A DNA stretch of 64,000 nucleotides from Atriophallophorus winterbourni (taxonomy: Eukaryota > Platyhelminthes > Trematoda > Plagiorchiida > Microphallidae). The position numbers and the translations under genes were made by a program. Shown here in pieces: positions 39,349-51,060 of this stretch; position 1 is the stretch's first letter, and the number at the start of each line of letters is the position of its first letter. The notes beneath the pieces are model-generated. The model saw only the letters and a list, made by a program, of their open reading frames with translations. It did not search any database and was not told the DNA's origin. The stretch spans positions 1 to 64,000 of the forward strand of contig JACCGJ010010563.1 of the NCBI GenBank assembly GCA_013407085.1, in the 5' to 3' direction.

Positions 39349-42300
39349 GTAAGGTCCATATCTTTTATTTTGTTTGAAGTTTTGACGGGAACCAACTCAA
39401 CAGCGTCGTGTCAAAGCATCGGTAACTTGTTAACTTTTCATTGGATTATCATATAAGTCTGGAAGAGTTTTGTTGTTCCACTGTAGTCTACTTGTGCGTG
39501 TCTGCAGAACATTATATCTGTCTCATCGATCATGATAAGAAAATTTTTCTCATCAAGCAAACGGGTGATTCGATAGAAATTATTGCTCACAGGTATTGAC
39601 CAATTGGAATTTAATTCTCCCAGTAAATTACCTCGCCTACCATCTTGTGCAACATTTTCTCCTGACGAAAGTTACGTTGTTGCTTGTGACAAGCAAGGGA
39701 ATGTTTACAAACTGAGAACTTCATCTTTTCCCGGTGACGATTATGATGCCGATCATCCTCAACCTGTGATTGGACACTTTTCGATGCTATCTGATATTGT
39801 ACGTGTCCCCTTAGTTCAGTTGCCCAACATTCATGTAACGTTTCATGGCATTGATTTGTGGCCCACGAAATTTCGATTGCTGTTTATTTTCACGTGTGAT
39901 TAGCTAATTGCTTCTCGTTACTCGTCGATATTCTATTGTGTTTCTACTCCATACATACACTAGCATTTTGCCTTTTTGCTCAACGCATTGTAAACACATC
40001 CGTCTGAATCGATGTAGCCACCGAATCAAGAAGAACTGCCTGATTTGCAGGGTCAACTCTGTTCGTGCATAGTTTCCCTGGTTTTGATTAAGCCATTGTT
40101 ACTCGTTCTCGAATAACTTTGTTAATTTTACGACCTTCATTGCTTGGGGTTAGCGTATTTCCAGCACGTAACGGTGCGGGAATAATCGGACATGTCCAAA
40201 TTTTGAATTCTACATCATTTGTCCATAATCAGGACAACCATACTTATTGTATTCTGCATTAAGGGCCACAAGTCTAATGCTGGACGATACACACAACAAC
40301 TGGTGAATAATCGCAAAATAAACACCGCTAAAAATTCCGTAGATTTGTTTCGTGTATTATTGTTTCATTCACGATTATAACACAGCGTCACTGCATTGAC
40401 AATACTATACATATTCTAGGCTACAAATTCACTCACGTTTTTAATCAATCTATGTTGTTGTATGTCGATCATAGTGCTATAAGTTTTCCAAGGCTCGGAC
40501 ACTGAGAAGATTGGTAATCTTCAATGCTACTGGTATAATGATGTGCGATTAATTTTAATTGTAGTGACACCGGTGCCTCTGATGCTGCTGGGTTGTCTAT
40601 GCCTATACATGAGTACCTTCTCGGCATGTGCAATTGTGCAGCACTTCTGTGCTGTGCGGCTAACACCATGCTAAATTGATTGGCCAGAGGTAGTGAGCTG
40701 CATGCTGAAACAGGCTGGAGTCTTACTACCATTTCCTGTTCTTTTTTATTCCTCATATCTGTCTAGGTATGAGCAACCTGACAGTATCTTAGCACACGTG
40801 CAGTCTCTGACTGTGCGGCACTTTGCCTGTATCAGGCTTGTGTTTTCATACCATCATACCATACCATACCTTCTCGGCCAACGCCTCCGGATAATGAGCT
40901 TAACCCACAATGCAGTAGGTTGAGGCTGTGTTCGTCTGAATTTTGTCCATCGACCTTCCTGGTACATAAATGTTTTTGTTGACGCCCGTAGGTCACCGCC
41001 CATAATATCTCGATGGGCCATGAAGGTACACTAGTGATGTGCACCGCATTAATAATCAGTCACAGTGTGCACTTGTTAACCATTTTATTATTTTACAATT
41101 TATCAGTCCGCCCCGATAATTATTGTTATATATTACCCGAGTAGAACTCAAGTAATAATTACCCAAATGTTTAACACTGAAAAACTTTTATGCTATTAGT
41201 CACAATTGACTAACTAAACCCAACACTACGCGTAGCAAGGACAAAGGCAGGCCGTTCAGACAAAGCTTTACCGTCTCTGACCAAAAAAGCCATTAGGCTG
41301 CGACTCGTGTGTATTCATACACTGAATCATTATGGCCGACAAAATGGACCCATCAGAATCGAGAAGGATAAATTATAAGTTATAATGAGTTTTTGAGGAA
41401 AATAATAATATTTCCTCAACAGTTATCTCGTTGTTTCGTCGTTCACCTTGGCAGTTGTTTTTCTGATGGCGATCATGTTGAGGATACCCTTCGACAACGT
41501 ACTCATGGAGCATGTGCTGCGTTGTTGTTGAAATACCTCTTCAATCTCAATCTTTGGTAGCAATATCTTGATATTACAGATGGTGATACTGATTCATTTT
41601 TGGGGTCACAAGAGTAATCATCCTCATGGACAGCATTGCACAGATAGGATGTACCGAATACTTAGCTGTCACAACAACATACCGCACCCAGGGACTGATG
41701 AAACTATTGAGGAACGGTAAGGTTTATAGTCTAGGACATGCTGCATTAAAACGAGAGGCCTTATCGCCGCGTTAGCTCCAATTAAAATTGTTGCTAGTAT
41801 CTAAAGTGTATCTCAACGAGCGGCTGTATAGACTGATCGTTCTGTCCGCTTTAATGAAACATTGAACTTATTCAATGCAGCTCGTACCATGCTTTTCCAG
41901 TTTCCCTCAATTACTTACTTCCACACCAAAAATCACGAATATTCCTCTAAACGTGTACTTCCTTCTTGTTTGTCCAGGTGATATCTGACGATTGTAAACT
42001 GATTGCCACGTGTGATCGTGACGAGAAAATACGTATCAGTCGATTTGACCATCCGTTTGTTATTCATGCGTTTTGCCTCGGTCATACTTCGTAAGTTGTC
42101 GCTTGGTTTTCAACTTGATTAGCTATGTCACACGGTTGGCGTTTGTTCCGGGATCTCGTATTCTTCTCTCAGCTGGTGGAGTAAGTTTCCTTGAAAAGTG
42201 TGCTATTCCCATTCCTTCAACTCTGTTATCGTCTCCACAGGTTGCACCTTAATGAATTTATTTCCACTACTAATGAACTGCACCAAATAGCATGTTGCAG

Positions 42301-45300
42301 TCTCTTTTCAGATCTTTTGTCTAATCTTGGACAACTTTAATAATTTAGCCCACATATATTCGATTGGGCCGTTCGACCCTTTTCTTACAGAGCTTTACCT
42401 ATGTTGTTTCATCACCGAAGCGTCATACAGTTTCATATTATTGCGTGTTTTAATCCATTTTACCTTCTAAAATAGAATTTTTATGCTTCCTACCTGATCG
42501 TTTAGGTTCCCGTGGTATAAATGTTAGTATGGACACTTTCTAATCAAACTCTCTATGGTTCAAATACTGCAGTGTTTGCACGTTTCGGGAAATTTTGCTT
42601 TCTCCTAACTCATCGCTATTCTCAGGTGTGAAATGGTTTCGAATAATAGTCACAAAAATTGTTACGTCAGCCTAACAACTCTTCCCCGTGGAAACTTTTA
42701 TCCGCCTATACCGCCTTGTGTTAATGAAACCAAAATAAGCATAGGCCCCTAGCGGCTTCGTTGAAAAATACATAACATGTTACATGCATGCCTGAAGCTT
42801 TTTAAGTTTTTCTTTCATTTCTAATCTTTACGTTGACTGTCAGTCGTGTCAAATTCAGGCTATTAATCGTATCTATCCATGCGGCGTATGTTCGTTTAAA
42901 GATTCACCACTTTATTCACCTTAGATTTATTGTCTTTTTACGATCTTCTGTTACACGTGCGGCTAACACCGTGCTAGATTGATTGGCTACCGGTAGTGAG
43001 CTGCATGCTGAAACACGTTGGAGTCTCACTCCTATTTCTATTCTATTTTCTTTCTCATATCTGTCTAGGTGTGGGCAACCTGAAAGTATCTTAGCCCACC
43101 TGCAGTCTATGGCTGTGTGGCACTTTGCCTGGATCAGGCTTGTGCTTCCATTCATTCATTCACACGTGCGTAGGCAACCTGTCACTATTATTGCCTGCTT
43201 GTAATCTATGACAGTGTTGCACTTTGCCTAGATCCGGGCTGGTGATTTCATCCATCCACCTCTCCTGTTGATTGGCATTTCCGATTGTAATCTCCTTGTT
43301 GTCATTATCCCAGGACGGCTTTCTGCGTCTGTGGAATTCTTCCAATGGCAAAGAGCTATCCAATTACCCGTTGGACTTTAGTGATGAAGAAGACTCCGAC
43401 GAATCTCCCGTGATCGTTTCGCACTTGTTTATTGTACATTCGAACATTTGCGTCGGGTGTTCCTCATCGTAAGTTGCTAATTTCTCAATCAGAATATTCT
43501 TATCTTTTGTTCTTCACATGTCGACGCCGACTGGGAGTCTGAGTAGTATCGTAGCCCATGTGCAGTCTATGACTGTATGGCACTGTTTCGATTCAGACTT
43601 GTAATTTCATGCATACTGGCACAATTGTTTCGTTCAAGGTGTTGGCACTTGAACCCAATCTGTGCCAAATCTTCTATACGTTCAGTAGCTTTTAGGGTAT
43701 TTAACATGTCATGGTTGAATGGCAGTTAAGCTCTCGATATTTTCTACCGGTGTAATCCTGACCATGAGGATGAAGAGCGATACTGGCAGATGATTCATAG
43801 CCATTTAGAGCGAAATACTTGGGTTTTACCGTTTTGGCACAGTTCTATTTGATTAGCTGAATCGAACCCACATGCTAACTCCACACTCGTTTTGTGGCCA
43901 TCGGAGCGTATCAATCAGATTTGTTTGTGTAAATATCATGTGCTGTGGCGTTTTATGAACGATGAATCAGGGATTTTCGAAGTTTTTTCTTGTGTTCAAT
44001 TCTGCGGCTTTGATTGTCAAAATTCTAGACTTCTTGCTGTCATGTTTTTTTGTTTCAAGTATGCATACCCACGCACAACGTCGAGTAGAATCTGTACGGC
44101 ATTAATGTGACATACGTTTTTGAATGAAAATACATAGTACGTGGTATTTGTGGATTAGAAATCAATAGGTTTAGAAAGCCATGTTCTACTGGTGCATGTT
44201 ACATTTTTATGACTACTTATTAGTACTATAACTTCAGAAATATTCACAAATCTGATCAAATCTGATCACTCTTTTATTTTACTGTAAGCGAAGTCGACCT
44301 TTTCTTTAAATATTCCTTTGTCTAACGTTCTCAGCCGCTACTCACTGTTTAACCGAGTGTTATTGTGCCGAAGTCTATCTTTCTCCAAATTGACAAGTTC
44401 ACTTCGTATAATTTTGATCATCAAATTTATACGGAAGTGGGTTGCAACACTTTTGTCATTTTTATGACCAATCCTCTGTGCTATGTGCCCATAAATATGT
44501 TCAGAGTTTATCACAACCCATGACGGAAGAAAATAACGTATCAATCTTTGGCTTAAGAAAATATCCAATAAATTTAACCCAGGTTGTATAGTTTCCCATA
44601 GAATTATCTAACTTTGGAAACTGCTCGGTCAGGCTACCGAAACAAATTTTATCAACTTTTTAATTCGTGGATATTTCTATGTTTGCCATATTCATCGGTA
44701 GTTAGGGACAACAGAAATTCCCATGGCTCACCTTGTTTCGTAATTCTGTTCCATGTTAAATGTTCGAATCTGATTTAATTAAATGAATATATATTCCAAG
44801 CAAAATGACCCAATCTATCTCAAGGTCAAATGAGTAATAATTAAATTTTAAAAAAATCGATAGATCTTTTATCTAATCTCTTTTTATTTTTACTCTACAG
44901 TCACCCCGTCCTATTCTCACTTCCGTTTACCGATAAAGCACCTTTCTATTGGGGTGAAATATCCCATGTGGATACCCCAATGGGTTTACCACTTGTCGAC
45001 ATTGCGCCAATATCTGATGTTCCCAACCAACCAACGGGTTCTTTCATAATTGTCGGGTTGACCATGTTCGATTCTCCTCGACTTGTCGCCTGGCTACTGA
45101 CCCGGATCCCGTCTGATGACAATTCTGTCGGCTTCGTCATGCAATGGCACGAGGTTTGTTCGTTTTGTGCCCTAACGTGTTCGGTTATCTTGAAGGGTTT
45201 ATTCTCGGCTACTGTGTTTTTCTCTTCAGATCTTTATCGTCGATTTCCTAGCGGGCGAGGTTTTGTCGTTCCCAGGTTCGTGTGCTTGTTTTGATGCTTT

Positions 45301-48300
45301 TATGCTCGTTTCGTAATTACGCAGCGGCTGCTCAGTAATGAAGGTCTTGATTGTACTTGATTCTAGTTCATTTGCTTGGAATCTTGAAACTTCTCTTTTG
45401 TCTATGCGGATGTTTTGATTCTGGTGGCGTCCCACGATGTCGGCTGGCGATATTGACATAAATTACAGTGTAAACGATAAACCGGTTCTGTGGATAGTAT
45501 TGGCATCGTGATAAAATTAATTCAACGCACCGCAAATTTTTTCTGACCTTGAGGTCGATATCGGTCGTGTGTATACATTTTAATAACCAGATGCCCTCCA
45601 CCACCCTGTCTAGTTCGATTTGGCGGCAACAATCTCGTCCACGACTCACGGTGATACTTTACTTTACTTACTTTTGTGCGTCTATCACCTCCTGGAGGAT
45701 GAGTCGGTTCAATGAAGATTCTTGGGAATTTGGGTACAAAACGGCCTGGAGGATGAGTCGGTTCAATGAAGATTCTTGGGAATTTGGGTACAAAACGGCG
45801 TCCACAGCACCACTCGGCGTTTGCTTCTCTAGCCTTTGCACAATCAAGTTCGACCTGCAAGGCAGCAGGTAGTTGCCAGAAAGAGGTGGTGTGCACCAAC
45901 TAACCGTCTGCCAGACTCTTTTTCAGATTTTTCTTNNNNNNNNNNNNNNNNNNNNTTGTTGTAGGCGACATACTACCCGGTTGCAAGGCCGAAGTAGGGG
46001 GTTAGCTTAGGGGACCCCACCCGGAGCCTTTGACTCAAAAGTCTTCCCGCAAGGCAGCAGGGATTTTTCCTCAGGGTTCACTCCCGAAGCCTTTCCCGCA
46101 ATCGGGTATGCCGCAAGGCAGCGGAGGTTTGGAATCAGGGTTTTCCTTCCCTTAGATGAACTGCCCTCCCAGGCTAACGAGCTCCATCTGCCCGGAGCAA
46201 ACTGGTTTTGAGGCGCCAGTCACCCGCCTTCGCCCTTCCTCCTGTCAGTATAAGCAGTTCCGCCACGTGCAGGCCAGGAGCTGGGCTTCGGTTGTCAGAG
46301 GCTGTTTGAGACGCACGCCATATGGGAGCATTTTATAGACAATGGGAGCTCATCCCCACTGCCACCCCCGGCTGTGACAACCTTGGAACCCAGGCTAACG
46401 AGCTCCATCTGCCCGAAGCAAACTGGTTTTCAGGCGCCAGTCACTCGCCATCGCCTCGTCTCCTGTTGGTAGAAGCAGTTCCGCCGGGCTCGGGGAGCCA
46501 CTCGTGCAGGCCAGAAGCTGGACTTGGTTGTCAGAGGCTATTGAGACGCGCACCATATGGGAGCATTTGATAGACAGTGGGAGCTTATCCCCACTGCCAC
46601 CCCCGGCTATGACAACCTTTGGAACCTCACGGTGATACGCATTACCTGATTGGTTCGCACTGTTTGTTCGATTTCCATTCACCACGTATGGGCTCCAACC
46701 GCTCCCCTTTCTCCTGGCAATGGCGTTTTACGGCTTATACTTGTCCGCCTCAGTAGTTTGCTTTCACGTCTCATTCTTTCTTTGTGTGTGGTCTTTGAGT
46801 TAAATTCAAATCTATCCGGGAAATGTCTTCACACCTTCATGCATAGTCTTTAGAATATGAAAGATGATCCTTTTTGTGCAAATGTGTGTAAGATGCTTAA
46901 ACCTAGAATGAAACTGGATCAGATGTGCATCTCGGGTTGTCCAACCTTTAACTGCGAGTGCACCATTGTGTACTCTGGGTCAGTATTACCAACTGTTGTA
47001 TAAATGTTAGCCTCCGTCAGTCGACGTGGACCATTGATGAACATTACAAGCGCATGAATGGTTCATGCTCCACAACATTTTCAATGACTCGCTTCCCCAC
47101 TGCCACCCCCTGCTGTGACAACCTTGGAACCCAGGCTAACGAGCTCCATCTGCCCGAAGCAAACTGGTTTTCAGGCGCCAGTCACTCGCCATCGCCTCGT
47201 CTCCTGTTGGTAGAAGCAGTTCCGCCGGGCTCGGGGAGCCACTCGTGCAGGCCAGAAGCTGGACTTGGTTGTCAGAGGCTATTGAGACGCGCACCATATG
47301 GGAGCATTTGATAGACAGTGGGAGCTTATCCCCACTGCCACCCCCGGCTATGACAACCTTTGGAACCTCACGGTGATACGCATTACCTGATTGGTTCGCA
47401 CTGTTTGTTCGATTTCCATTCACCACGTATGGGCTCCAACCGCTCCCCTTTCTCCTGGCAATGGCGTTTTACGGCTTATACTTGTCCGCCTCAGTAGTTT
47501 GCTTTCACGTCTCATTCTTTCTTTGTGTGTGGTCTTTGAGTTAAATTCAAATCTATCCGGGAAATGTCTTCACACCTTCATGCATAGTCTTTAGAATATG
47601 AAAGATGATCCTTTTTGTGCAAATGTGTGTAAGATGCTTAAACCTAGAATGAAACTGGATCAGATGTGCATCTCGGGTTGTCCAACCTTTAACTGCGAGT
47701 GCACCATTGTGTACTCTGGGTCAGTATTACCAACTGTTGTATAAATGTTAGCCTCCGTCAGTCGACGTGGACCATTGATGAACATTACAAGCGCATGAAT
47801 GGTTCATGCTCCACAACATTTTCAATGACTCGCTTTCAGTATCAACATCACGCCGCAAGCTTGGAATAAAGGCAAATCTATGTAAACCACGCGAAAACTC
47901 GACCTTCTTACATGAACACTCGGTATCACAGATCGCTCATTGCTGCATATAGCCTCCAGACTGAAAATGGTCGCATACCTCGATGTATTTCGCAGCTTTT
48001 TCTCTTATTGCATACTGAGAAAATTCCCAGGTGCTATTTCGAATCCCTTTATGCACACTTTGTGTAAGACTATCGCTCTGTCAATCCGATAATGCTTCCA
48101 ATAATAAGCCTTGAATTGAAACTGGAGGCATCTATTCGAGAACAAAATTTTAAAACAATATTTTCGCTGCTATGTGTGTTTATAAGTCTGGATGCGATAA
48201 ACGGCGCAAACTGTCCATAGTACTGAAAGAGGTGTAGGCACCTCTTCCCAGTTTGTTTGTGCTTACTCTTCTATAGAAGCCTTAGCTATTTAATTCCCAC

Positions 48301-48915
48301 CCTTCCCCATCTTTTAGGATTTTACTTTTTCATGGTTGTGAGGCAGTTAAGCATTCGGTACGTGCTACCAGTGTAATGCTGTCTATGATGATGTTGACGA
48401 GTACTGCAAGATTGTCGATGCTGTGTTTGACATCGCTGACTACATTTCGAACAATTTATCTTCAGTGTTCCAATGTCTGGATCGCATGCTGCTCGGAAGG
48501 GTTGGCGATTTCGCTCATGTACTTCATGCATAGTGGCCGTTCCCAGTTGCATTCTGCGACCAGTATGTTAGTCTACGTGCAGTTTATGGCTATGCGGTAC
48601 TTTGCCATGATCAGGCTTGTGCTTTCATACTGCGACCAAACACCAATCGTTTCTTTCATCCAACCAAAACGCTTTTATGCACGCTTTGTTTTTTACGATA
48701 TACGTAATTGATTCTCCATTTGCTCTCACACAGAACAAAACCCGAGATTGTCTTTGTTGAAGGACCTTCACAAATCTGCCAGCGATCACTCCCTGGTTGA
48801 AACCTACGAGAAGAACAAGAGTCATCGACATCAAGTGATTGCCGAGCGACGAGCTAGACACGCGAAGAAGCGGAAAATGCGCCAAGCTTCCGGGAATGAG
48901 GAGGCTGTTCAGTAA
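39259..48915 (+). CDS. WDR4: WDR4/Trm82 homologue, eight exons, N-terminus missing
   Basis: WDR4 (yeast Trm82) is the non-catalytic WD40 subunit that holds METTL1/Trm8 for m7G46 methylation of tRNA in the nucleus. Exons: 39259-39348, 39577-39798, 41978-42090, 42123-42180, 43314-43468, 44901-45153, 45230-45275, 48734-48915; all GT/AG and in phase, 372 codons to a TAA (human protein 412). Diagnostic runs: [67 protein letters not shown] and a Lys/Arg-rich C-terminus ([11 protein letters not shown]). The first ~60-70 residues should lie upstream but were not recognised. Introns run from 32 nt to 3.5 kb. The 20-N gap and the 741-bp duplication sit in the last intron. Confidence 0.92.
39577..39798 (+). 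CDS. WDR4: WDR4 exon (blade 2/3)
   Basis: 74 codons: [40 protein letters not shown], ending GHFSMLSDI at a GTACGT donor. The start could instead be 39593 after CACAG, but only 39577 is in phase with the exon before it. Confidence 0.85.
39799..40621. other. WDR4 intron, no recognised feature
   Basis: No shared repeat or coherent frame. Confidence 0.4.
40622..40866 (+). repeat. R1 SINE, full length
   Basis: CAATTGTGCAGCACTTCTGT, GATTGGCCAGAGGTAGTGAG to CTGTATCAGGCTTGTGTTTT, tail ATACCATCATACCATACC. Confidence 0.92.
40880..41070. repeat. R9 unclassified repeat
   Basis: CATCGACCTTCCTGGTACAT, ATATCTCGATGGGCCATGAA; see 16,546. Confidence 0.5.
41430..41750 (+). pseudogene. RTE2 C-terminal scrap
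   Basis: [20 protein letters not shown] then [10 protein letters not shown] equals FVYLGSCISAGGCVEDEISH then RVRKAGAAFANL at 35.63 kb; further downstream it is too degraded to follow. Confidence 0.65.
41978..42090 (+). CDS. WDR4: WDR4 exon (DRDEKIR)
   Basis: [20 protein letters not shown] then [17 protein letters not shown]; matches [20 protein letters not shown] of human. Donor GTAAGT, phase 2. Confidence 0.95.
42123..42180 (+). CDS. WDR4: WDR4 exon (20 codons)
   Basis: [20 protein letters not shown], after a 32-nt intron; the first codon is split with the previous exon. Human counterpart [21 protein letters not shown]. Confidence 0.93.
42955..43165 (+). repeat. R1 SINE, full length
   Basis: TGCGGCTAACACCGTGCTAG, TAGTGAGCTGCATGCTGAAA, to GGATCAGGCTTGTGCTTCCA, CATTCATTCATT tail. 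Confidence 0.92.
43166..43256 (+). repeat. R1 SINE core, tandem to the previous copy
   Basis: TAGGCAACCTGTCACTATTA, ATGACAGTGTTGCACTTTGC, TAGATCCGGGCTGGTGATTT. Confidence 0.72.
43314..43468 (+). CDS. WDR4: WDR4 exon (DGFLRLW)
   Basis: [20 protein letters not shown] then [12 protein letters not shown] and [21 protein letters not shown]-type DGxLRLW motif; an acidic insert follows. Donor GTAAGT, phase 2. Confidence 0.93.
43517..43615 (+). repeat. R1 SINE core, very diverged
   Basis: GTAGCCCATGTGCAGTCTAT then GACTGTATGGCACTG and AGACTTGTAATTTCATG. Confidence 0.6.
43616..44900. other. WDR4 intron, no recognised feature
   Basis: AT-rich; a faint R8 echo at ~43,700. Confidence 0.4.
44901..45153 (+). 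CDS. WDR4: WDR4 exon (C-terminal blade)
   Basis: [20 protein letters not shown] to [13 protein letters not shown]. The open frame runs on past 45153, but a GTTTGT donor and the phase of the following exons support a splice there. Confidence 0.82.
45230..45275 (+). CDS. WDR4: WDR4 short exon
   Basis: [15 protein letters not shown] plus one base. Acceptor CTCTTCAG and donor GTTCGT; its phase-1 end is exactly what the last exon needs. Chosen mainly on phase, so less certain. Confidence 0.65.
45693..45800. repeat. 54-bp unit, two identical tandem copies
   Basis: TGGAGGATGAGTCGGTTCAA starts each unit (45,693 and 45,747). It codes nothing known; both strands are open by chance. Confidence 0.9.
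45936..45955. other. assembly gap (20 N)
   Basis: Twenty unresolved bases in the last WDR4 intron. They lie ~5 bp before an inverted R3 element whose TAA tail would be expected near this point. Confidence 1.
45956..46353 (-). repeat. R3 element
   Basis: GTTGTAGGCGACATACTACC, CGCAAGGCAGCAGGGATTTT, CAGAGGCTGTTTGAGACGCA; the opposite orientation to 9.33 kb. Confidence 0.85.
46354..47094. repeat. 741-bp tandem duplication, copy 1
   Basis: Identical to copy 2 except one base near its start (CCCCCGGCTG against CCCCCTGCTG). Begins with an R3 segment (to ~46,620); the rest is unique. Confidence 0.95.
47095..47835. repeat. 741-bp tandem duplication, copy 2
   Basis: Exact period 741 with copy 1. Ends ...TTTTCAATGACTCGCTT before unique sequence. 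Confidence 0.95.
48238..48400 (+). repeat. R8 unclassified repeat
   Basis: GTTTGTTTGTGCTTACTCTT, TTTTAGGATTTTACTTTTTC, GCAGTTAAGCATTCGG; twin of 4,565. Confidence 0.65.
48561..48634 (+). repeat. R1 SINE tail
   Basis: GTGCAGTTTATGGCTATGCG to TGATCAGGCTTGTGCTTTCA. Confidence 0.8.
48734..48915 (+). CDS. WDR4: WDR4 last exon
   Basis: [20 protein letters not shown] then [20 protein letters not shown] and [22 protein letters not shown] at 48913. The basic, helical C-terminus equals [20 protein letters not shown] of human. No AATAAA follows closely. Confidence 0.85.
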
Positions 48916-49269
48916 CCGTTATTTATACACAAACAATGGAGTAATTTTTCAAATATACAGATTTGAATGAATCATTCACAATCAGGACTTTGTTTAATTT
49001 TATACTTCATTCCATGGTTCAGTTGATGAAGTGGAATACTTACAAGATGGACATCAAACATGAACTCAATTGAGTTTACCTCGGACTCCATCGTTTTGTG
49101 GTGTAGCGAGACGACAATGTCTGATCAGTCGAGGTTGGATAGCGTTTCCCGTCCAAACATCTATTTCGTTATTGATCCCCATCTTCAGGAAACTCGGTCT
49201 ATCTTTAGGCACGTGACCTCCAATTTTCCGTCCGGTGATTCACCACTGGGGTCAACCTGTCCCGCGTAC

Positions 49270-49450
49270 TGTTTGAGTGCAATCGGTTAGAGTAGTTTTT
49301 GGGTAACGTTTCACTTCTGACACAGAAGCTTCGTCAGATCAAGTGCGATAGTCAGGACAAGGAAATATGACTAAATGGTAGTCAACCCACCACCACTGAT
49401 TGGACCTTACCGCTAAACAGCCTGTAGTAAGTCTACAGCGTGTCACATCT
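49270..49450 (-). repeat. R7 repeat
   Basis: Reverse complement of 56,380-56,575: CCACCACCACTGATTGGACC, ACTAAATGGTAGTCAACCCA. Contains CTGACGA and GAAAC at ~49,335-49,306 (minus) around a 6-bp stem CTTCTG/CAGAAG. Confidence 0.75.
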
Positions 49451-49974
49451 CGTGGGAATGACCAGGATCAGCGGTCGACTTTCCTCGTAGTGTGTATCCA
49501 CATCAATCTGCTACAAGTGAACACGGTCAAGGTCAGTTGACACAGCGGCCCACATGCGTAAAAGTACATAACTAACGGGGATAAGGTTAAGCTATTTTTG
49601 AAGAAAAACTAATTAACTAGTACGTATAAGGTGAATAAAAACTGTTTACTTTCGTATCAGTGCCGAGCGCCAGATTGTGCCTATCTTTTATCCGTAAATC
49701 TCGTAGCCCTCGGTGTGTCCATGCCGCTTGTTATTTCATTCTTGTTTTTCAATCGATTTCGTATCAACCTCTTTCGTTCAAGCCCTGGGTCGCTAGATTG
49801 ACACGGCCAACTCGTGTTTTGTTTGAGAGCCAATGTTGATTTGCATTTGGCTTTCATTTGAAGCTTTCTGCATCTGCCGACCGTGGCAATATGTGGGTCA
49901 TCCGTATGTACTTTTCTCAAATGCACTTTTCAGGAAATCAGTATTTGTGTCACTAGCACATTCTTTCAAACAGT

Positions 49975-50045
49975 CACAGCATGAAGTCTCTTGGAAGCAT
50001 CCTTTGCCTAATCATTGGCATCAGCTTCATCTTATTCTTGCGGGG
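49975..50045 (+). pseudogene. possible gypsy integrase scrap
   Basis: EVSWKHPLPNHWHQLHLILA then GPFN resembles the W..HIDFAGP integrase core entry. Very short; weak call. Confidence 0.35.
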
Positions 50046-50469
50046 CCTTTTAATCGGCCGTGCATAAAATTAATTTCTCCACACATTGTTTTTTGGTAAA
50101 TGTTAACGCTACCCGTGGGCCAAATGCATCATTTTGTGTATCAACTGGAGCAAATTTTGGACGCGCAATTTCGAACGAATTACGAGATGCCGGGAATCGT
50201 TTTGAAACTTTTGGTTACGGCATTTACTGATAAACTGTATCATATGTGGAAATTATCAATCAAGACGGACAAGAAACATCATTCAGTCGATTTGATGTCG
50301 GGACCTGTTCGTCATTTTTTAAAACTTTTTGGGGAAATTATTCTAACTGCTGAAAATTCGTTTAGATGAATAAAGCTAATTTATTCTTCTAGGCGCACTA
50401 ATATAGGGAAGCGTACTCTTCACTAGATTATATCAAAGCGCAGACTGTGACACTAACCATTCACTGGTT

Positions 50470-51060
50470 TGCGCAAAATTGAAGCTTCACCACACTAGAT
50501 TTCGCCGCGTCAAATGGGCTGATAAGTCAAGGATCGACGTGAATCGTATGTGCGACCCCAAACTTGTTATGCGATTTGAACAAGCTTTCAAAATCGAGTT
50601 CAACAAATCAATTCAATCAGATTCAACTTCTGAGAACTTGGAGTCGCTGAAGAACTGCTTAAGCCAAAAAAGCTCGAGCTAGCGAATGGTCCCAAGCGAA
50701 AGCTTCTGAGATTACTACTGTTTTGGACGAAAAACGGTCAGCGTTCTTGCAGTTCTGAAGTATGCCAACAGATGAAAACTTACGGTTTCTTAGAGCAGCT
50801 AGAAATAAGGTCCAGCAGACAGTTAGACGGTATGCAAATGGCTATTTTACTGAAATTAGCCTTGGTATCCAAAATGCTGCGGATACTGGTAGTTTTCACA
50901 GTATGTATGATGGGATCAAAAGAACGATTGGTCAAAAAACGTTAAAACAGCTCCCATTAAGTCACTCTCTTTATCCAGATTGTCGTCAAAGCTCAGCAGA
51001 TTGAAAGATGGGTCGAACACTTCTCTCAACTTTAGGGAGAGCACGGTTTTACCGCAGACA
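50470..51060 (+). pseudogene. RTE-type fragment upstream of RT
   Basis: VKWADKSRIDVNRMCDPKLV, MRFEQAFKIEFNKSI, then RFLRAARNKVQQTVRRYANG and AADTGSFHSMYDGIKRTIGQ: the linker between endonuclease and RT of an RTE1-like element. Ends where an RTE2 leader begins. Confidence 0.75.

Noticed and set aside
40680..40740. Hammerhead in the R1 SINE (GAAAC and GTC within a GGTAGTGAG/CTCACTACC stem)
   Set aside because: No CTGANGA box and only ~10 nt between the stem and GAAA, so no stem II is possible. Kept as a plain hairpin.
45154..45294. Extension of the WDR4 frame past 45,153 to the stop at 45,294
   Set aside because: Would end the protein without the basic C-terminus. A GTTTGT donor plus two further in-phase exons restore the WDR4-like end.
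50100..50369. 89-codon plus frame beginning MLTLPVGQMHHF
   Set aside because: Plausible-looking composition, but no family recognised and it sits between retroelement scraps. Left unannotated.
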